Shown here piece by piece: positions 25,673 through 34,019 of a stretch of 64,000 nt of DNA. Each line of letters opens with the position of its first letter. The stretch's first letter is position 1. Under the pieces are notes generated by a model. The model was not told where the DNA came from, ran no database searches, and saw nothing but the letters and a program-made list of their open reading frames with translations. The DNA comes from Streptomyces canus 299MFChir4.1 (GTDB lineage: Bacteria; Actinomycetota; Actinomycetes; Streptomycetales; Streptomycetaceae). The stretch spans positions 39,978 to 103,977 of the forward strand of contig NZ_KB911582.1 of NCBI RefSeq assembly GCF_000383615.1. Reading direction: 5' to 3'. Both the position numbers and the translations under genes were made by a program.

Positions 25673-26374
25673 ATGGCGAGAAGTGACAGTGCGGCGGATG
25701 CCGCGAACAGCGGGCGACTGAAGCAGATCGCCCTGACGTACAAGATGACCCGCAAGGCCGACAAGAAGATCGGCCTGGTACTCGCGGGTGTCTTCCTCCT
25801 CATCCTCGGCGTCTTTCTCGCCATCGGTTTCCTGATCGGCCACCCGGTCTACCTCGGCATCCTGGGCTTCCTGCTCGCCTTCCTCGGGACGGCGATCATC
25901 TTCGGGCGCCGGGCCGAGCGGGCCGCGTTCGGGCAGATGGAGGGCCAGCCGGGTGCCGCCGCGGCCGTACTGGACAACATCGGCCGGGGCTGGACGACCA
26001 CCCCCGCGGTGGCGATGAACCGCAGCCAGGACGTGGTGCACCGGGCCGTCGGCAAGGCCGGCATCGTCCTGGTCGCCGAGGGCAACCCGAACCGGGTCAA
26101 GGGCCTGCTGGCCGCCGAGAAGCGGAAGATGAACCGCATCGTCGCGGACGTACCGGTGCACGACATCCTCGTCGGCACGGGCGAGGGCCAGGTGCCGCTC
26201 AAGAAGGTGCGGACCACGATGCTCAAGCTGCCGCGTGTGCTGACCGGCCCCCAGGTGACCGCCACCAACGACCGGCTGCGGGCGATGGGCGACCTGATGA
26301 GCAACATGCCGCTCCCGAAGGGCCCGATGCCGAAGGGCATGAAGCTGCCGAAGGGCGGCGGCAAGGCCCGCTGA
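25673..26374 (+). CDS. DUF4191 integral membrane protein
   Basis: A 233-residue actinobacterial membrane protein. A basic N-terminus of about 33 residues precedes two adjacent helices (about 34-54 and 60-78, the latter GILGFLLAFLGTAIIFG). The cytoplasmic domain is long and soluble, and its tail is rich in Lys, Pro and Gly (GPMPKGMKLPKGGGKAR). The family is conserved next to lipA/lipB and glnA in many actinobacteria; its role is unknown. The gene has its own leaderless promoter and ends at a 24-base-pair hairpin. Confidence 0.85.
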   Translation: MARSDSAADAANSGRLKQIALTYKMTRKADKKIGLVLAGVFLLILGVFLAIGFLIGHPVYLGILGFLLAFLGTAIIFGRRAERAAFGQMEGQPGAAAAVLDNIGRGWTTTPAVAMNRSQDVVHRAVGKAGIVLVAEGNPNRVKGLLAAEKRKMNRIVADVPVHDILVGTGEGQVPLKKVRTTMLKLPRVLTGPQVTATNDRLRAMGDLMSNMPLPKGPMPKGMKLPKGGGKAR

Positions 26375-26383
26375 GTTTTCTCG

Positions 26384-26432
26384 TACGACGATGGGGGCGC
26401 CCGGTGTGACACCGGGCGCCCCCATCGTCGTA
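26384..26432. terminator. Very long perfect bidirectional terminator
   Basis: Twenty-four bases (26384-26407, starting TACGACGATGGGGGCGCC) pair perfectly with 26409-26432 around a single central base. It lies between the converging DUF4191 and lipase genes and can stop transcription from both sides. Confidence 0.9.
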
Positions 26433-26437
26433 GCGGA

Positions 26438-27694
26438 TCAGCAGTCGTTCTGGGCGGACCTGCCCGCGAACCGGTCGCCGAGCCAGGAGACGACATCGCC
26501 GACGGCCTGGTTGTCGGTGAGCAGATGGTCGCCGGCGTAGATCTTCCAGCCGGTCCTCACGCCCGCCGCGCAGTAGGCGGTGCGGACGGCGTCCTCGGTG
26601 GCGGTGGGGATGACCTCGTCGAGGGCGCCACGGTACTGGAGGACCGGGAAGGCGATCTTGTGGGTCCCGAGGTTCACACCGAGTTTCTGGGCGTCCAGGA
26701 CCTGGCCCCAGGTGCGGCCGTCACTGCCGCGCTGCTGGTAGAGCTGGTCGAGGCTGAGTCCGGCCGTGGTGAGGTCCTTGATGCGCTTGCCCGCGAGGGC
26801 GGTGACGGTGCCGGCCAGGCACACGGACTTGGCGGTCTTCACGGCCTCCTTGCCCTGGTCGTTGAGGAGCGAGTCGAGGGGCAAGGTGGGATAGGCGGCC
26901 TGGATCCCGACGGCCGCGTCGGCGAGGAACCCGGCGAAGGCGCTGCCGTCGAGCCCGGCCGCCACCTGCTTCAGATCACCGGGGATGCCGCCGGACGCGT
27001 CCCCGACCACGTTCAGGTCGGGTGCGTAGGACGCCGCCAGCTGGGCCGCCCACAGGCTGGCCGCGCCGCCCTCGGAGTAGCCCCACAGACCGACGCGGGC
27101 CTGCCGGGACAGGCCGCTGCCCGGTACGGCGGGGGCGGCGCGGGCGATGTCGAGCAGGGCGTGGCCGGAGTCGGTGCCGGCGACGTAACGGTGGGTCTGG
27201 CCGTCGAGGTAGCCGGGACCGTCGGTGGCGGCGACGGCGTAACCGGCCTTGAGCAGGGCCGCGATGTTGTCGCCCTCGTACTCGTCCTGGTAGGCCCCGG
27301 CGAGCTGCTTGGAGAACGCGCACTGGGGGCCGAGGCCGAGGGTGCCGGGGTGGAAGGCGACGACGGGGCGGGTGCCGGAGCCGGTCCAGGGCGCCGTGGG
27401 GACGGCGAGGGTGCCGGAGACGGCGACGGGCCGGCCCTGGTTGTCGGTGGAGCTGTAGCGGACCTTCCACGCGGACATGGCGATGGTGCCCGGCACCTGG
27501 TGCAGCGTCACGGAACGGCAGGCCAGCACGGTGCCCGGGGTGGCGGGGACGGTGGCGGGGGGTGCGTAGACGTCCGCGTCGGCGGCGGTGCAGGCGGCCG
27601 CGGCAGAGGCCTGCGGTGCTGCGGAGACGAGGCCGCCGCCCAGCAGAGCGGCGGTGAGGGCGGCGAGGGCCGTGACAAGGGCGGAGCTCTTCAT
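26438..27694 (-). CDS. Secreted lipase, LIP family (alpha/beta hydrolase)
   Basis: A 418-residue secreted serine hydrolase. It has a signal peptide of about 33 residues ending near ASA-AA, an FHPGTLGLGP oxyanion-loop region, the nucleophile Ser207 in GYSEGG, an acid residue in GALDEVIP and a His in GDHLLTDN. The arrangement and length match the secretory lipase family (PF03583) of actinobacteria and yeasts, which hydrolyses triacylglycerols. Several Cys pairs suggest disulfides, as expected outside the cell. Upstream lies a CTACTGAC-N5-GTCAGTAG palindrome (27760-27780), probably the site of a TetR-type repressor. Confidence 0.88.
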   Translation of the reverse strand: MKSSALVTALAALTAALLGGGLVSAAPQASAAAACTAADADVYAPPATVPATPGTVLACRSVTLHQVPGTIAMSAWKVRYSSTDNQGRPVAVSGTLAVPTAPWTGSGTRPVVAFHPGTLGLGPQCAFSKQLAGAYQDEYEGDNIAALLKAGYAVAATDGPGYLDGQTHRYVAGTDSGHALLDIARAAPAVPGSGLSRQARVGLWGYSEGGAASLWAAQLAASYAPDLNVVGDASGGIPGDLKQVAAGLDGSAFAGFLADAAVGIQAAYPTLPLDSLLNDQGKEAVKTAKSVCLAGTVTALAGKRIKDLTTAGLSLDQLYQQRGSDGRTWGQVLDAQKLGVNLGTHKIAFPVLQYRGALDEVIPTATEDAVRTAYCAAGVRTGWKIYAGDHLLTDNQAVGDVVSWLGDRFAGRSAQNDC

Positions 27695-27759
27695 CGGTCC
27701 GGAGGGTCCCTTCGCAACGGGGGAGGGTTGCTTGGGTGCCAGACGCTAGGAGCCCGAAC

Positions 27760-27780
27760 CTACTGACCAATAGTCAGTAG
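27760..27780. promoter_or_regulatory. Operator candidate upstream of the lipase gene
   Basis: Perfect 8-base arms, CTACTGAC and GTCAGTAG, flank a 5-base centre. It lies 66 bases before the lipase start, in the region where the promoter must be. The symmetry and length fit a TetR-family operator. No regulator gene lies beside it in this window. Confidence 0.55.
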
Positions 27781-27865
27781 CCGCGCATGTTCGTCGCCGG
27801 GACTGTCAGCACGCGACAAGGCCGCGACGAGGACGCGACAAGGACGCAGAAGACGCAGGACGTCG

Positions 27866-28336
27866 TCAGATCCGCACTTCCACGGTCTTCGCGAGCCGGT
27901 CGTGCAGGCCCCTGCCGTCGCGGTCCCAGATCAGGGCCGGGAGGGCGAGGCAGAGCAGGACCGTGCGCAGGAGGGCGCGCGCCGGGTTCACGCGGCCGGT
28001 GTCGAGGGCGACCACGCGCAGGCCGAAGAGGCGCTTGCCCGGGGTGAAGCCGATGGTGCCGACCGTGAGGACGCCCATCACGAAGAAGACGAGCAGCGAC
28101 CAGTTCGAGGTCGAGGGGTCGCCGTAGCTCTGGGTGATCAACCGGGATGCAATCAGGACGCTCATCGCCCAGTCCACGGCGAGGGCGCCCAGCCGTCGCC
28201 CGGGGCGGGCGATCGACCCCGGTCCCTCCTCCGGCAGGCCGAGCTGCTGTCCGCGGTATCCGAAGTCGATACCGGCATCCTCGGCGGCCGCGCGGGGGCC
28301 GGAGAGCCACGATCCGATTGCATCCCTCTTGTCCAC
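27866..28336 (-). CDS. RDD-family membrane protein
   Basis: A 156-residue RDD protein. An N-terminal cytoplasmic stretch precedes the hallmark [20 protein letters not shown] (Arg and Asp of the RDD motif). It is followed by a second helix ([16 protein letters not shown]), the [16 protein letters not shown] loop and a third helix ending in [17 protein letters not shown] proteins are thought to act in small-molecule or ion transport; the substrate here is unknown. GTG at 28336 lies six bases after TACCGT (28343-28348, minus strand), so the mRNA is probably leaderless. It is divergent from glnA with about 60 bases before the GlnR site. Confidence 0.87.
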   Translation of the reverse strand: MDKRDAIGSWLSGPRAAAEDAGIDFGYRGQQLGLPEEGPGSIARPGRRLGALAVDWAMSVLIASRLITQSYGDPSTSNWSLLVFFVMGVLTVGTIGFTPGKRLFGLRVVALDTGRVNPARALLRTVLLCLALPALIWDRDGRGLHDRLAKTVEVRI

Positions 28337-28342
28337 GCGTCC

Positions 28343-28348
28343 ACGGTA
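28343..28348 (-). promoter_or_regulatory. -10 box of a leaderless RDD gene promoter
   Basis: On the minus strand TACCGT stands six bases before the GTG at 28336. Confidence 0.5.
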
Positions 28349-28399
28349 CTGCCAGCGTTTCGGGATACGGACAGGTGGGGCCGGGCCGACGATGTCCGG

Positions 28400-28437
28400 T
28401 TAACTTGTGCGAAACAAATGGGTCACGCCCGAGAAAC
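28400..28437 (+). promoter_or_regulatory. GlnR binding site upstream of glnA
   Basis: TTAAC-N6-GAAAC-N6-GTCAC-N6-GAAAC (28400-28404, 28411-28415, 28422-28426, 28433-28437) is the a1-b1-a2-b2 layout recognised by the nitrogen regulator GlnR of Streptomyces. A TAGGGT -10 follows at 28448-28453, so the site covers the -35 region and leaves a leader of about 77 bases. Confidence 0.88.
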
Positions 28438-28536
28438 CACCCGTCCCTAGGGTCGTGGACAGCGTGTGCCACCGCACTGGCCGCACGAACGAACTACCAC
28501 CCCGGTCCAGGAACGGTCGGGAGTAGGAGGAGCTGG

Positions 28537-29946
28537 ATGTTCCAGAACGCCGACGAGGCCAAGAAGTTCATCGCGGACGAGGACGTCAAGTTCGTCGACG
28601 TCCGATTCTGCGACCTGCCGGGCGTCATGCAGCACTTCACGCTGCCCGTCGAGGCGTTCGACCCGGACGAGGAGCTCGCGTTCGACGGCTCGTCGATCCG
28701 TGGCTTCCAGGCCATCCACGAGTCCGACATGGCGCTGCGCGCGGACCTGTCGACCGCCCGGGTCGACTCCTTCCGCCGTGACAAGACGCTGAACATCAAC
28801 TTCTTCATCCACGACCCGATCACCGGCGAGCAGTACAGCCGTGACCCGCGGAACGTGGCGAAGAAGGCCGAGGCCTACCTCGCCTCCACCGGGATCGCCG
28901 ACACCGCGTACTTCGGCCCCGAGGCCGAGTTCTACGTGTTCGACAGCGTGCGCTTCGCCACCGGCGCGAACGAGTCCTTCTACCACATCGACTCCGAGGC
29001 GGGCGCCTGGAACACCGGTGCGCTGGAGGACAACCGCGGTTACAAGGTCCGCTACAAGGGCGGCTACTTCCCGGTCCCGCCGGTCGACCACTTCGCCGAC
29101 CTGCGTGCCGAGATCTCCCTGGAGCTGGCCAAGTCCGGCCTCCAGGTCGAGCGCCAGCACCACGAGGTGGGCACCGCCGGCCAGGCCGAGATCAACTACA
29201 AGTTCAACACGCTGCTCGCCGCGGCCGACGACCTCCAGCTCTTCAAGTACATCGTGAAGAACGTGGCCTGGCGCAACGGCAAGACCGCGACCTTCATGCC
29301 GAAGCCGATCTTCGGTGACAACGGCTCGGGCATGCACGTCCACCAGTCCCTGTGGACCGGTGGCCAGCCGCTCTTCTACGACGAGGCCGGTTACGCGGGC
29401 CTGTCGGACACCGCCCGCTACTACATCGGCGGCATCCTCAAGCACGCCCCGTCGCTGCTGGCCTTCACCAACCCGACGGTGAACTCGTACCACCGCCTGG
29501 TCCCGGGCTTCGAGGCCCCGATCAACCTCGTCTACTCCCAGCGCAACCGCTCCGCGGCCATGCGTATCCCGATCACGGGCTCCAACCCGAAGGCCAAGCG
29601 CGTCGAGTTCCGCGCGCCCGACTCCTCCGGCAACCCGTACCTGGCCTTCTCGGCCCTGCTTCTCGCGGGCCTGGACGGCATCAAGAACAAGATCGAGCCG
29701 GCCGAGCCGATCGACAAGGACCTGTACGAGCTGGCTCCCGAGGAGCACGCGGGTGTCGCGCAGGTCCCGACCTCCCTCCCGGCCGTCCTCGACCGCCTCG
29801 AGGCCGACCACGAGTTCCTCCTCCAGGGCGACGTCTTCACGCCGGACCTGATCGAGACGTGGATCGACTTCAAGCGGACGAACGAGATCGCCCCGCTCCA
29901 GCTGCGTCCGCACCCGCACGAGTTCGAGCTGTACTTCGACGTGTGA
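28537..29946 (+). CDS. glnA: Glutamine synthetase type I
   Basis: GlnA makes glutamine from glutamate, ammonia and ATP as a dodecamer. The 469-residue protein has the family length and the signatures [25 protein letters not shown], the ATP-binding [18 protein letters not shown], and RSAAMRIP with substrate-binding Arg. Tyr397 in [10 protein letters not shown] is the adenylylation site, so activity should be controlled by the adenylyltransferase GlnE. ATG at 28537 follows AGGAGG. A GlnR site lies upstream and a 15-base-pair terminator downstream, so the gene is transcribed alone. glnII at 44 kb is the second synthetase. Confidence 0.97.
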   Translation: MFQNADEAKKFIADEDVKFVDVRFCDLPGVMQHFTLPVEAFDPDEELAFDGSSIRGFQAIHESDMALRADLSTARVDSFRRDKTLNINFFIHDPITGEQYSRDPRNVAKKAEAYLASTGIADTAYFGPEAEFYVFDSVRFATGANESFYHIDSEAGAWNTGALEDNRGYKVRYKGGYFPVPPVDHFADLRAEISLELAKSGLQVERQHHEVGTAGQAEINYKFNTLLAAADDLQLFKYIVKNVAWRNGKTATFMPKPIFGDNGSGMHVHQSLWTGGQPLFYDEAGYAGLSDTARYYIGGILKHAPSLLAFTNPTVNSYHRLVPGFEAPINLVYSQRNRSAAMRIPITGSNPKAKRVEFRAPDSSGNPYLAFSALLLAGLDGIKNKIEPAEPIDKDLYELAPEEHAGVAQVPTSLPAVLDRLEADHEFLLQGDVFTPDLIETWIDFKRTNEIAPLQLRPHPHEFELYFDV

Positions 29947-29989
29947 TCGACGCGTAGGCCGTCCCACGGCGGTCTCACGGCTGTTCTAC

Positions 29990-30025
29990 GGCGCCCCCGT
30001 CCCGGTTTCTCGGGACGGGGGCGCC
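29990..30025. terminator. glnA terminator
   Basis: GGCGCCCCCGTCCCG (29990-30004) pairs perfectly with CGGGACGGGGGCGCC (30011-30025) across a GTTTCT loop, 44 bases after the glnA stop. Confidence 0.92.
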
Positions 30026-30077
30026 GTCGTATGGTTTCTGGCACGACTGTTCGAGAAGAGTGACGGGGGTAGGGGCG

Positions 30078-30335
30078 ATGCCCGAACAGGACGACACGGA
30101 GCGGGAGTTCGACCTCAGGTGGGCCGACGGGGCCGAGTTCAAGGAGCCCTCGGCACGGGCCCGGATGCTCGCCGCCCGCTGGAAGGAGAACCCGCCGAAG
30201 CCTCAGCCGTTCCGCGCCGATCCTGGGCCGCGGACGCCTCGCCGTTCGTCCTGGCGCTCGACGGCGATCGTGCTCGGGAGTGTGGCGGTGGTCATCCTGC
30301 TGCTGGGGTACGCGAACCTCCGGGCGTCGTACTAG
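30078..30335 (+). CDS. Small C-terminally anchored membrane protein
   Basis: An 85-residue protein. About 60 charged residues (EQDDTEREFDLRWADGAEFK, WKENPPKPQPFRADPGPRTP, RRSSWRS) precede one membrane helix (TAIVLGSVAVVILLLGYANL) close to the C-terminus, so most of the protein is cytoplasmic. Proteins of this layout follow glnA in other Streptomyces in my memory, but no function is assigned. ATG at 30078 follows GGGGGTAGGGGCG; a GTG at 30060 is an alternative. It is separated from glnA by a strong terminator. Confidence 0.75.
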   Translation: MPEQDDTEREFDLRWADGAEFKEPSARARMLAARWKENPPKPQPFRADPGPRTPRRSSWRSTAIVLGSVAVVILLLGYANLRASY

Positions 30336-30427
30336 CCGCGCCCCACAGGGGGTGAGCAGGCAAATCGCGGGGCGTTTCGCGCTTGCGCCGCCTACGATCT
30401 CCGGACACATCGAGGCCGGGAGCGGGC

Positions 30428-31903
30428 ATGGGCGGGGACAGCGGGAACGGGGCAGCGGCGGCGGTGCGCCTCGCTGAGGGGGCAGCGCTGCGGGAGGCGG
30501 TCGACACGGCCGACCCGGCCGCCTGGACCGCGCTGGACGCCGGGGTACGGGAGATCACTCCGGGTCCGGACTGGCTGCCGGCCTGGGAGAGGACCGAGGC
30601 CGCACGGACACTGCCGGGGGCCCTCACCGGCGGCTCCGACGCCCGGCCGCTCAGTGCGGGGTGGCTCGCGCTCGGGCTGTGCCACCGGCAGGGCAGGATC
30701 CGGGCGGCGGCTCTGGAGCGCGCCGCCACGCTCCCTCAACTGCTTCCGCTCATGGTCGTGCGGTGCTCCGACTGGGTACCGCCGGTGCGTGCGGACGCCC
30801 GGCGGCTGCTGGCGGAGGTGCTCGACGCCGAGTCCGCGGTACGGCTGATGCCACTGATCCTGCGGATCGGGCGTCGGGACCGGGGCGACTTCGTCACCGA
30901 CCTCGCCACCCGACTGCTGCGCGCCGCGCCCCGGGAGACGCTCGCGCCGCTGTACACCGACGCCGACCGGACCGCGCGGCGATACGCCTACCGCCTCGCC
31001 ATCGAGGAGGGGTACCTCTCCCCCGCCGAGCTCGCCCGCGCCGCCGCCCGGGACACCGACCTGGTCATCCAGTCCCGGTGCGCGGACGCGGCCCTGGCGG
31101 GACTCGCGCGGAGGGGTGCAAGCGGGCAGGCCGGCGCCGTAGCGGATCGCGACGCCTACGACGACGTACTCGAACCGCTGCTCGGTGCCCGTGGGGCGCA
31201 GGCCCGGGCGGCCGGGGTCACCGCGTTGCGGCGGGCCGGGCGGAGCCGTCGGGCCGAGGGGTATCTCGGGGACCGGGCCGGGGTGGTGCGGGCCTGTGCC
31301 CGGTACGTCCTCCGGCAGGCGGGAGACGATCCGCTCACCTGGTACCGCGAGCGATGCGGGGCGGGCGGCCCCGCGCTGCCGGCCGGGGCCGTGAGCGGGC
31401 TCGCGGAGTGCGGGGAACGGGCCGACGCCGAACTGTTGCGGGCGCTCACCTCGCACGCGGTGGCGGCGGTGCGGGCCCGGGCCGTGGCCGGGCTCAGGGC
31501 GCTGGACGTCACGGACGTAGCGCGGATGCGGGAGCTGCTGGACGATCCCGCGCCCGGGGTCGTACGCGAGGCGGCCCTCGCGCTGCTGCCCTCCGCCCCA
31601 GTGCTGGACGAGCGGTGGCTGATGCGACGGCTGGCGCCGGAGCGGCCTCGGCAGGTGCGGGTCTCCGCGTTCCGGCTGCTCGACGCGCACGAGGGGCTCG
31701 TACGGCTGCGGGCGGCCGTCGCACTGATCGACGACCCGGACGACCGGCTGCGGTACCGGGCCCGGCAGTCCGTGCAGCGTTGGCGTCCCACGGCCGATGT
31801 GCCGCGCGGGTCGGCGGAGGTGGGCGAGCTGCTGGACCGGGCTCGTCTCCTCGACATGTACACCGTGCACAGGCTCAAGTGGGAGGCGGGGGTCAGGGCC
31901 TGA
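30428..31903 (+). CDS. HEAT-repeat-like helical protein
   Basis: A 491-residue protein built from repeated helical pairs of about 30 residues (for example AVRADARRLLAEVL, RAAGVTALRRAGRSRRAEG, VRARAVAGLRALDV, VVREAALALLPSA, VRVSAFRLLDAHE). This is the Ala/Arg/Leu-rich pattern of HEAT or PBS-lyase repeats. There is no signal peptide or membrane segment. Such scaffolds bind proteins or nucleic acids; some bacterial relatives act on alkylated DNA or phycobilin, but I cannot place this one. ATG at 30428 follows GGGAG. htpX follows after about 100 bases. Confidence 0.75.
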   Translation: MGGDSGNGAAAAVRLAEGAALREAVDTADPAAWTALDAGVREITPGPDWLPAWERTEAARTLPGALTGGSDARPLSAGWLALGLCHRQGRIRAAALERAATLPQLLPLMVVRCSDWVPPVRADARRLLAEVLDAESAVRLMPLILRIGRRDRGDFVTDLATRLLRAAPRETLAPLYTDADRTARRYAYRLAIEEGYLSPAELARAAARDTDLVIQSRCADAALAGLARRGASGQAGAVADRDAYDDVLEPLLGARGAQARAAGVTALRRAGRSRRAEGYLGDRAGVVRACARYVLRQAGDDPLTWYRERCGAGGPALPAGAVSGLAECGERADAELLRALTSHAVAAVRARAVAGLRALDVTDVARMRELLDDPAPGVVREAALALLPSAPVLDERWLMRRLAPERPRQVRVSAFRLLDAHEGLVRLRAAVALIDDPDDRLRYRARQSVQRWRPTADVPRGSAEVGELLDRARLLDMYTVHRLKWEAGVRA

Positions 31904-32000
31904 GGGGAGGCCGGGATCAAGGTCTGAGCCTTTGCTGGTCCTAGGGCTGATCGGGACCGCTTCATGGGCAGCGGCGGGTGCACACTGAAAGGTGGGACGA

Positions 32001-32948
32001 GTGCCTGACTGCGGGGTGGTGCAGATGCGGAGTCGTTTCCGGAGCGACCGGCGGCTGACCGTGCGGATGACGGTCACGATGTTCCTGCTCGGACTGCTGT
32101 ACGTGGCGTTCGTCGTCGCGTTGATCGTGGTGCTGAAGTCCTGGCTGATGGTGGTGGGGCTGCTCGCCGTGATGTTCGTGGCGCAGTTCTGGTTCTCCGA
32201 CAAGATCGCGATGTTCGCGATGCGCGGGCGGGTCGTGGGGCCCTCGGAGTATCCCGAACTGCATGCCGTGGTCGACCGGTTGTGCGCGCTCGCGGACATG
32301 CCCAAGCCCGTGGTCGCGGTCTCCACGATGGGCATGCCGAACGCGTTCGCCACCGGCCGCAACCCGGACAACGCCGTGGTGTGTGTGACGACCGGGCTGC
32401 TCGACCGGCTGGACCCCGCCGAGCTGGAGGGTGTGCTCGCGCACGAGCTGTCGCACGTGGCGCACAAGGACGTCGCCGTGATCACCATCGCGTCCTTCCT
32501 CGGGGTGATCGCCGGGCTGATCGTGCGGTTCGCGTTCTACAGTCAGCTGTTCGGCGGGCGGAAGGACCAGAACACCGCCGTGATCTTCGCCGCCGTGATG
32601 GGAGTCTCGGCGGCCGTGTACGCGCTCAGCTTCCTGCTGATCAGGGCGCTGTCCCGGTACCGGGAGCTGGCGGCGGACCGGGCGGCGGCCCACCTCACCG
32701 GCCGGCCCTCGGCGCTCGCGTCCGCGCTCACCAAGGTCTCCGGAGAGCTCGCCCGCATCCCCACCAAGGACCTGCGCACCGCCCAGGCCTTCAACGCCTT
32801 CTACTTCACCCCGGCCACCGGCAAGGAGCCCGGCATCGAGCGGATCTTCTCGACCCACCCGTCCCTGGAACAGCGGCTGGAGCAACTGGGGCGGATCTCG
32901 ACGGAGTTGGGTGAGGCGGCGACGCCCGGGAACAGCAAGGCGGAGTGA
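32001..32948 (+). CDS. htpX: HtpX-family M48 membrane metalloprotease
   Basis: HtpX degrades misfolded membrane proteins. The 315-residue product has two N-terminal helices (about 22-42 and 45-60), the zinc motif HELSH at 148-152, two further helices (about 160-180 and 190-215) and the third ligand Glu222 in SRYRELAADRAA. GTG at 32001 was chosen because AAAGG stands 8 bases upstream; ATG at 32025 and a GTG at 31992 are alternatives. The stop is 2 bases before the start of the PspAB-like gene, so the two are cotranscribed and probably act together in envelope stress. Confidence 0.9.
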   Translation: MPDCGVVQMRSRFRSDRRLTVRMTVTMFLLGLLYVAFVVALIVVLKSWLMVVGLLAVMFVAQFWFSDKIAMFAMRGRVVGPSEYPELHAVVDRLCALADMPKPVVAVSTMGMPNAFATGRNPDNAVVCVTTGLLDRLDPAELEGVLAHELSHVAHKDVAVITIASFLGVIAGLIVRFAFYSQLFGGRKDQNTAVIFAAVMGVSAAVYALSFLLIRALSRYRELAADRAAAHLTGRPSALASALTKVSGELARIPTKDLRTAQAFNAFYFTPATGKEPGIERIFSTHPSLEQRLEQLGRISTELGEAATPGNSKAE

Positions 32949-32950
32949 GG

Positions 32951-33535
32951 ATGGGGCTGCTGGACATCCTGCTCGGGCGCACGAAGCCCGTCGCGCCCGA
33001 TCTCGACCAGCTCTTCGCGCTGCCGTCGGCGGCCGTCACGCTGGAGGCGGCCGCCTCCTTCACGCCGACCGGGCGCGGGGCGGTGTGCTTCGCCACGGTC
33101 GAGGGAGCGGCCTTCGAGCAGACGCACCGGGAGGTGCAGGCCCTGCTGGACGCGGACGCCGACCGGGACGGCCCGCCGGTGCGGCTCACCAGGGACGAGT
33201 TCGGCTACTCATGGCTGGTCTCCGAGCGCACCCCGGACCAGCTGCCTCAGCTGGTCAACGACCTGCACGCGGTGAACAGTTCGATGGAGGTCAACGGCTT
33301 CGGGCCGCAACTGCTGTGCTCGCTCGCCGGGTTCCAGGACACCGAGGGCCGTTCCCTCGCGCTGGTCTACCTCTACAAGCGCGGCACCTTCTACCCTTTC
33401 GCGCCGCTCCCCGGCGAGGGACAGCGGCGCGACAACCCGCTGGAGCTGCGGGTGAAGGCGGCGCTCACGAACGATCTGCGGATCGAGCAGGACCTGAACC
33501 GCTGGTTCCCCCTGTGGGGCGCCCCCGGCCTCTGA
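32951..33535 (+). CDS. PspA-associated protein PspAB-like
   Basis: A 194-residue soluble protein starting MGLLDILLGRTKPVAPDLDQLFALPSA (hallmarks: GLLD, the LGRTKP turn and LDQLF). This opening and the tight linkage to htpX are characteristic of the family named PspAB (PspA-associated protein), found with phage-shock genes in actinobacteria and archaea. It carries no signal peptide. The start ATG at 32951 follows GGAGTGAGG, 2 bases after the htpX stop, so translation is likely coupled. No pspA lies in the window. It may link HtpX proteolysis to a PspA response, but that is inference. Confidence 0.72.
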   Translation: MGLLDILLGRTKPVAPDLDQLFALPSAAVTLEAAASFTPTGRGAVCFATVEGAAFEQTHREVQALLDADADRDGPPVRLTRDEFGYSWLVSERTPDQLPQLVNDLHAVNSSMEVNGFGPQLLCSLAGFQDTEGRSLALVYLYKRGTFYPFAPLPGEGQRRDNPLELRVKAALTNDLRIEQDLNRWFPLWGAPGL

Positions 33536-33545
33536 GCCCCTGGCC

Positions 33546-33848
33546 CTATCTCTCGCGCGTCTGCCGACGGGACTCCAGAGGACGCTCGCGGCGGTACCGG
33601 CGGTCCCACCTGGCCTGCTTGTCCCGGCGGTCGCGATAGGCCCGGTAGCTGCCGGGCACGGCCCCCGAACCACCGCCGGACGAACCGCCCGACGAGCCCG
33701 ACGAGCCGCCTGACGAGGACGCCGAGGCACCGCCCCGGCCGTACTGCATGTACACGAAGAGCAGGGCTACGGCGGCGAGCCACCAGGTGTGGTTCCCGAA
33801 GCCCAGGATGACCAGGACGACGGTCCCGGAAAGGACGATGGTGCCCAT
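33546..33848 (-). CDS. Small membrane protein with Ser/Gly linker and basic tail
   Basis: A 100-residue protein. Two hydrophobic segments (about 2-18 and 20-35, VLVILGFGNHTWWLAAVALLF) are followed by a Ser/Gly low-complexity stretch (about 43-62) and a very basic tail (YRAYRDRRDKQARWDRRYRR). The tail may bind nucleic acid, phospholipid or ribosomes at the membrane; no family is recognised. ATG at 33848 has GGAGG six bases upstream. The gene converges on pspAB with only 10 bases between stops. Confidence 0.72.
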   Translation of the reverse strand: MGTIVLSGTVVLVILGFGNHTWWLAAVALLFVYMQYGRGGASASSSGGSSGSSGGSSGGGSGAVPGSYRAYRDRRDKQARWDRRYRRERPLESRRQTRER

Positions 33849-34019
33849 GACGGGCCTCCGTGTGCGTGGGTGTGGTGTAGAAGACTAGCCCCCGATGCAC
33901 GGGGTGATGCCTGCCCTGCGCGAAGAGGTGGCGGGAGGCTCCGTAACGCGTATCCAGCGTAGGGAATCGCTCACTCGGCGTGCATCTCCTTTTCCCGCGG
34001 CCCGGCGCGGAGGGCGCAA

